The position numbers and the translations under genes were made by a program. A stretch of DNA of 64,000 nt from Streptomyces sp. MMG1533 (GTDB lineage: Bacteria > Actinomycetota > Actinomycetes > Streptomycetales > Streptomycetaceae): the NCBI RefSeq assembly GCF_001279775.1, contig NZ_LGDG01000017.1, positions 92,719 to 156,718 of the forward strand, written 5' to 3'. The notes below the pieces were generated by a model. That model was given only the letters and a program-made list of their open reading frames with translations. It did not search any database and was not told the origin of the DNA. Numbering within the stretch: position 1 is the stretch's first letter; each line of letters starts with the position of its first letter. Positions 59,777-64,000 of this stretch are shown in pieces.

Positions 59777-61936
59777 ATGGACGGAACGGCTGGTCAAGGG
59801 GCGAGGGCGATGGACAGCGACGGGACGCGGGACACGCGGGGTACGCATGCGAACCCGGTGCCACGTCCGGCGGGACCTCCCGAGGTCCCGGCGACGCCGC
59901 CGCGGCCCTCCGCGGCCCCGGGTGTGCCGCCGATGCCGGACGGGTCGGCCTTCCTCGCGTGGCTGCGGGCGCCACGGCCGGAGGCGGCCCCCGGCGTGTG
60001 GCGGTTCGGGCACCAGGCCCGGCCGGAGGAGGAGCCCGAGCAGATCCCGACGCGGCAGCTGCTCAGCGGCGCGGTGATCGCGTTCCTCGTCGGCTGGCTG
60101 ATCTGGTCGCTCCTGTGGAACGGCTACCTCGGCGGCTGGTGGGTCCTGCCCCTCGAACTGTTCACCCCGGACTCCTGGCGCCACAGCAACGACCGCGTCG
60201 GCAACGCCGTCCTCTGGTACAGCTACTACACGCTGATCGCCCTCGCGATCATGCTCGCCGTAGGCCGTCTCGGGCGCTGGGGCGAGGTCTGGCGCCGCTA
60301 CGGCCCGCCCGCCTGGCGCCGGTCCGCGCCGGTGACCGAACGGCCGCCCACCCCCGAGCAGGACCCCGCCGCGTGGCCCCAGCTGCGGGCCGCCGGAGCC
60401 GTCGACGCCGCCGAGCGGCTGGCCGCCGAGGCCCGGGCCGGGCTGATGCGGGACGTCGACCACGCCCGGATCGACCGCGCCTGGCAGGGCGTGCGCAGCG
60501 GCCGGCACAGCCTCGCCACCTTCACCGGCGCCGTGCTCCAGGAGGGCGCCGCCGCCTGTCTGCACCCCTCCGGCGAGCGCGACCTGCCGACCCGGATCGC
60601 CCGGCACGACCTGGTCACCGGCCAGGTGCGCCTCGGCACCACGGCCGACGACGCCCGCAACCCGTACGCCTACCGCGGCACCGGCCTCGGCCTCGGCCCC
60701 GACCTGCTCGGCACCTCCCTCCTCGCCGTCGGGCCGCCCGGATCCGGCAAGACCGGGACCGTGGTGAACCCGATCGCCGAGTCGCTGGGCCTGCACGCGC
60801 TCGCCGGGCGGGCCGCCGTCGTGGTGGTCGGCGCGGCGGGCGCCGGGCTCGGTCCGGCCGATGCCTACGACGTCGTCGTACGCATCGGGAATCCGGAATC
60901 GGTGTACGACCTCGACCTGTACGGCGGGACGACGGATCCGGACGAGGCGGCGGCCGTGCTCGCCGAGGCGCTCGTCGGCGATCTCGCCGAGCCGCACCAG
61001 GGTGGCGACACCCGCCGCTCCACCACCGTCCTGGCCCAGCTCCTCGGGCCGTTCCGGGCGGTCCACGGGCGGTTCCCCTCCGTACCGGAGCTGCGGCAGC
61101 TGCTCGACGGGTCGCCCGCGCCGCTGGCCGCGCTGCGCAAGGGCCTGGAGGACTCAGGGCAGGAGTCGCTGCTGCGCGAACTGGACGCGCGGGAGCGGCA
61201 GATGGGGCACCCGGGGGACGCGGGCGGAGTGCTCGCGGACCGGGTGGCGCTGCTCGACCGGCCGGCCTTCGCGAGCTTCTTCGACACGTCCGGGCAGTCG
61301 CGGCCCTTCTCGCTGAAGGCGCTGGACCACCCGGTGCGGGTGCGCGTCGACCTGCCCCAGCGTGGGCACGCCGACGCCTCGCGGATGCTGGCGCGGCTGG
61401 TGCTGGCCCAGTTCACGGCGAGCGTGGCGGTACGGGAGGACCGGTCGCTGTTCGCCTGCCTGGTGCTGGACGACGCGACGGGCGTGGTGACACCCGAGGC
61501 CGTACGGGGCATTCAGCGGCTGCGCTCGGGCAACGCCGGGGTCGTGCTGACGCTGCGCACCCTGGACGACGTACCGAGGCCGCTGCGCGGGCCGCTGCTC
61601 GGGGCCACCGGATGCCGGATGGCGCTGTCCGGGCTCACGCCGTGGGACGGCCAGGACTTCGCCGAGGTGTGGGGCAAGGAGTGGATCGAGGCGCGGGACG
61701 TGACCGACCGGCAGATCATCGCCGAGACGCCGGCGGGCAAGGCACTGCACGCGGTGCGGCGGGTGATCACCGGCAAGGCGCCGACCGCGCGAGCGGTGAC
61801 CGTACGGCAGGTCGAGCGGGAGCGGTGGTCCGCGTCCGAGCTGGCGCACGGGGTGCCGCCGGGGCATGCGGTGCTGTCACTGACGAACGTGAAGGGGGAG
61901 CACGCGCCGCCGCTGCTGGTCGATCTGCGCGGTTGA
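59777..61936 (+). CDS. Membrane-anchored ATP/GTP-binding protein of unknown role
   Basis: A 719-residue protein; ATG 59777 or 59810. The first 90 residues are Pro-rich. Two membrane helices lie at about 95-115 (LLSGAVIAFLVGWLIWSLLW) and 145-165 (WYSYYTLIALAIMLAVG). The soluble part has a Walker A VGPPGSGKTGTVVNPIAE and, further on, VRVDLPQRGHADASRMLARLVLAQFTASVA and LFACLVLDDATGVVTPEAVRGIQRLRSGNAGVVLTLRTLDD, which fits the VirD4/TraG-type or HerA/FtsK-like coupling ATPase layout. No DNA-transfer genes lie nearby, so it is a conserved actinobacterial ATPase of unknown substrate. Confidence 0.75.
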   Translation: MDGTAGQGARAMDSDGTRDTRGTHANPVPRPAGPPEVPATPPRPSAAPGVPPMPDGSAFLAWLRAPRPEAAPGVWRFGHQARPEEEPEQIPTRQLLSGAVIAFLVGWLIWSLLWNGYLGGWWVLPLELFTPDSWRHSNDRVGNAVLWYSYYTLIALAIMLAVGRLGRWGEVWRRYGPPAWRRSAPVTERPPTPEQDPAAWPQLRAAGAVDAAERLAAEARAGLMRDVDHARIDRAWQGVRSGRHSLATFTGAVLQEGAAACLHPSGERDLPTRIARHDLVTGQVRLGTTADDARNPYAYRGTGLGLGPDLLGTSLLAVGPPGSGKTGTVVNPIAESLGLHALAGRAAVVVVGAAGAGLGPADAYDVVVRIGNPESVYDLDLYGGTTDPDEAAAVLAEALVGDLAEPHQGGDTRRSTTVLAQLLGPFRAVHGRFPSVPELRQLLDGSPAPLAALRKGLEDSGQESLLRELDARERQMGHPGDAGGVLADRVALLDRPAFASFFDTSGQSRPFSLKALDHPVRVRVDLPQRGHADASRMLARLVLAQFTASVAVREDRSLFACLVLDDATGVVTPEAVRGIQRLRSGNAGVVLTLRTLDDVPRPLRGPLLGATGCRMALSGLTPWDGQDFAEVWGKEWIEARDVTDRQIIAETPAGKALHAVRRVITGKAPTARAVTVRQVERERWSASELAHGVPPGHAVLSLTNVKGEHAPPLLVDLRG

Positions 61937-62053
61937 GGTGAGTTGCGACCGTACGGTGAGGCAGAATCGGCACAGGCCGTTCATACGTTGCGGCCAAAAG
62001 ATCACAAAGATCACGACGGTCACACATACCTGTCTCGTATACCTGAAGGCCTC

Positions 62054-63736
62054 ATGCCCCCCACGCTCTCCTCGCTCGTCCACCACTCCGCGCTGAAGCT
62101 GACCGTGCGGGCGGGCGAGGACCGCCTGGACGTGCCGGTCCGCTGGGCGCACGTCAGCGAGCTCGCCGACCCCGTGCCCTACATGGAGGGCGGGGAACTG
62201 CTGCTGATCACCGCGCTGAAGCTGGACGCGGAGGATCCGCAGGAGATGGCGCGCTATGTGAAGCGGCTGGTCGAGGCGGGGGTCGTCGGGCTCGGGTTCG
62301 CCGTCGGGGTCAACTACGAGGAGACCCCCAAGGCGCTCGTCGACGCGGCCGAGCAGGAAGGGCTGCCCCTGCTGGAGGTACCGCGCCGCACCCCCTTCCT
62401 CGCCATCAGCAAGGCCGTGTCCGCGGCGATCGCCGCGGACCAGTACCGGGCGGTGACGGCGGGCTTCGCCGCCCAGCGCGAACTGACCAGGCAGGCGCTG
62501 ACGGACGGTCCTGAGGGGTTGCTGAGTGCGCTCGCCTCGCAGGTCGACGGGTGGGCGGCGCTCTACGACGCCTCGGGCGCCGTCGTCGCCACCGCGCCGG
62601 AGTGGGCGGGGCGACGGGCCGCACGGCTCACGGCGGACGTCGAGCGGCTGCGGGAGCGGCCCGCGCCCGCCTCGTCGGTCGTGGGCGGCCCCGAGCACGA
62701 GGACCGGGTCGAACTGCACTCGCTGGGCACGGGGAGGCGGGCGCGGGCGGCCCTGGCCGTGGGGACGGCCGCGGCCCTCGGCACGGCCGAGCGGTACGCC
62801 GTCCACTCGGCCATCGCCCTGCTGACCCTCACGACGGAACGGTCACGCTCCCTGCACGCGGCCGAGCAGCGGCTCGGCGCGGCGGTGCTGCGCATGCTGC
62901 TCGCCGGGGAGCCGGACCATGCGCGGACGGTCGCCGGGGATCTGTACGGCGCCCTGCTGGACGCCCCCTTCCGCATGATCGTCGCCGAGGCGGCCTCCGC
63001 CGCGTCGGCCGCGCGGGTGCAGACCGACGACCACGCGCGCGTGGCGCCCGCGAAGCCGACGGCCGCGACGCTTGCCGCCGCCGACACGAACGGCGATCCG
63101 CTGGGTGCGCTCACCGAGGTCCTGGAGTCGGCTGCCGCCCGGTCCGGCGAGGCCGTCCTGGTCGTGCCGGAGAACGGGGGCGGCGAGGGGGAGCGGCTGG
63201 TGGTGCTGGCCGCGGACGGCGGTGCCGCGGTGGCCGCGTGCGGGGAGTACGCGGCGGCGCTGGAGGCCGCGCGGGCGGGGGTACGCGAGCAGGCCGCCGA
63301 CAGCGACGAGGACGAGCTGGTCGTGGGACTGTCGGCGCCGGTCGGGCCGATCGCCGCGGCGGCCGCCTACAAGCAGGCCGAGCAGGCGCTGTCGGTGGCT
63401 CGGCGGCGGGGGCGGGTGTTCGTCGAGCACGAGCAGATGGCGGCGGGGTCCGTGCTGCCGTTGCTGGCCGATGACGCGGTGAAGGCGTTCGCGGACGGGC
63501 TGCTGCGGCCGCTGTACGAGCACGACGCGACCGGGCGGGGAGACCTGGAGGCGTCCCTCCGGGCGTGGTTGTCGCGGCACGGGCAGTGGGATGCGGCGGC
63601 CGCTGATCTCGGCGTCCACCGGCACACGCTCCGGTACCGGATGAGGCGGGTGGAGGAGATCCTCGGGCGGTCGCTGGACGACCCGGATGTGCGGATGGAG
63701 TTGTGGCTGGCGTTGAAGGCGACGTCGGCGGAGTAG
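62054..63736 (+). CDS. PucR-family transcriptional regulator
   Basis: A 560-residue regulator from ATG 62054 with GAAGGCCTC upstream. The N-terminal PucR sensor domain is LSSLVHHSALKLTVRAGEDRLDVPVRWAHVSELADPVPYMEGGELLLITALKL. A GGDEF-like middle domain follows. The C-terminal HTH_30 is LEASLRAWLSRHGQWDAAAADLGVHRHTLRYRMRRVEEILGRSLDDPDVRMELWLALK. Regulators of this type control purine, proline or GABA/polyamine catabolism (the GABA-linked ones are called GabR in some actinomycetes). Its position next to gabT suggests control of gabT and the polyamine genes. Confidence 0.9.
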   Translation: MPPTLSSLVHHSALKLTVRAGEDRLDVPVRWAHVSELADPVPYMEGGELLLITALKLDAEDPQEMARYVKRLVEAGVVGLGFAVGVNYEETPKALVDAAEQEGLPLLEVPRRTPFLAISKAVSAAIAADQYRAVTAGFAAQRELTRQALTDGPEGLLSALASQVDGWAALYDASGAVVATAPEWAGRRAARLTADVERLRERPAPASSVVGGPEHEDRVELHSLGTGRRARAALAVGTAAALGTAERYAVHSAIALLTLTTERSRSLHAAEQRLGAAVLRMLLAGEPDHARTVAGDLYGALLDAPFRMIVAEAASAASAARVQTDDHARVAPAKPTAATLAAADTNGDPLGALTEVLESAAARSGEAVLVVPENGGGEGERLVVLAADGGAAVAACGEYAAALEAARAGVREQAADSDEDELVVGLSAPVGPIAAAAAYKQAEQALSVARRRGRVFVEHEQMAAGSVLPLLADDAVKAFADGLLRPLYEHDATGRGDLEASLRAWLSRHGQWDAAAADLGVHRHTLRYRMRRVEEILGRSLDDPDVRMELWLALKATSAE

Positions 63737-63805
63737 CCGCTCGGGGCGTGTGCAGGGGGCTCGGCCCCAGACCCCGTTCGCCCGACCGACCCCACCCGTC
63801 TCGCG

Positions 63806-63846
63806 CGGTCGAGAGGTGGCCCTCGTTGTGGTGCACCTCTCGACCG
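63806..63846 (+). terminator. Terminator after the PucR gene
   Basis: CGGTCGAGAGGTG pairs with CACCTCTCGACCG over 13 bp around a 15-nt loop. The remaining sequence to the window end has no gene that I can support. Confidence 0.75.
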
Positions 63847-64000
63847 ACCGAGTCGGGCGGTGGGTGGGCGAAGGCCGGGGGTCCAGGGGGTGTAGCCCCC
63901 TGGGGATGGGACGGGAAGGGGCGGCGGGCGCGAGAGACCCGGCTCCCACCCCCACCCACCCTGCCAATCCGGCGCACCCCCAGCCCCCACCACTACGACT

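Noticed and set aside
59777..61936. Interpretation of the ATP-binding protein as a conjugative coupling protein from a mobile element
   Set aside because: No relaxase, tra genes or integrase nearby, and its surroundings are core metabolic genes.

Overview
The window is a high-GC actinobacterial chromosome segment, almost certainly Streptomyces. It carries the sporulation sigma factor whiG, the order dprA-whiG-TetR-M23-rpsB-tsf-pyrH-frr-cdsA-rlmN, GTG/TTG starts, and the polyamine/GABA utilisation block known from Streptomyces. No rRNA, tRNA or CRISPR array was seen.

Bases 1 to about 9683 look like the right part of an accessory island. The island ends inside comM (yifB): only the last 172 codons of that Mg-chelatase-like ATPase remain (9684-10202). 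The island holds the cut-off end of a restriction-nuclease-like protein, a cysteine-rich protein divergent from a small XRE regulator with three operator-like palindromes between them, a DUF6083-like protein followed by a frameshifted pseudogene, a compact UvrD-type helicase, a RelE/ParE-like protein, and a STAND NTPase (NB-ARC plus nine near-identical 42-residue TPR units) preceded by a small two-helix membrane protein. This is conflict/defence-type cargo.

Bases 9684-31700 are core genome: comM', dprA, whiG, a TetR regulator, an M23 peptidase, then the translation and lipid block rpsB-tsf-pyrH-frr-cdsA with strong hairpins between genes. Small conserved proteins, a hydrolase and rlmN follow. 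Next is a TPP riboswitch and terminator controlling a thiamine ABC transporter (thiB-thiP-thiQ); thiB has swallowed a 42-bp hairpin repeat in frame. After these come an LAETG surface protein, a LOG protein, a VOC protein and an ABC exporter pair.

Bases 31870-37785 and 49226-63736 encode polyamine and GABA catabolism: class III aminotransferase + Lrp regulator, two aminobutyraldehyde-dehydrogenase-like enzymes, two PotD-like binding proteins, a complete potABC-type transporter, a PuuB-like FAD oxidoreductase, gabT and a PucR regulator. Together they import polyamines, oxidise or transaminate them to aminobutyraldehyde and GABA, and pass GABA to succinate semialdehyde. A histidine kinase without its N-terminus or a partner regulator sits inside the block.

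Bases 37911-49037 lie between the two polyamine blocks. They hold a surface protein-sortase-sigma factor-membrane protein operon, a beta-lactamase-family hydrolase, an ECF sigma factor fused to an anti-sigma-like zinc motif and extracytoplasmic domain, an HxlR regulator whose proposed start codon interlocks with that of a divergent F420/NADP reductase-like gene, a protein with an effector-associated-domain-like C-terminus, a glycerophosphodiester phosphodiesterase, an adenosine-deaminase family enzyme, a DUF4190-type membrane protein and a NADAR protein. Several short tandem repeats sit in the gaps.
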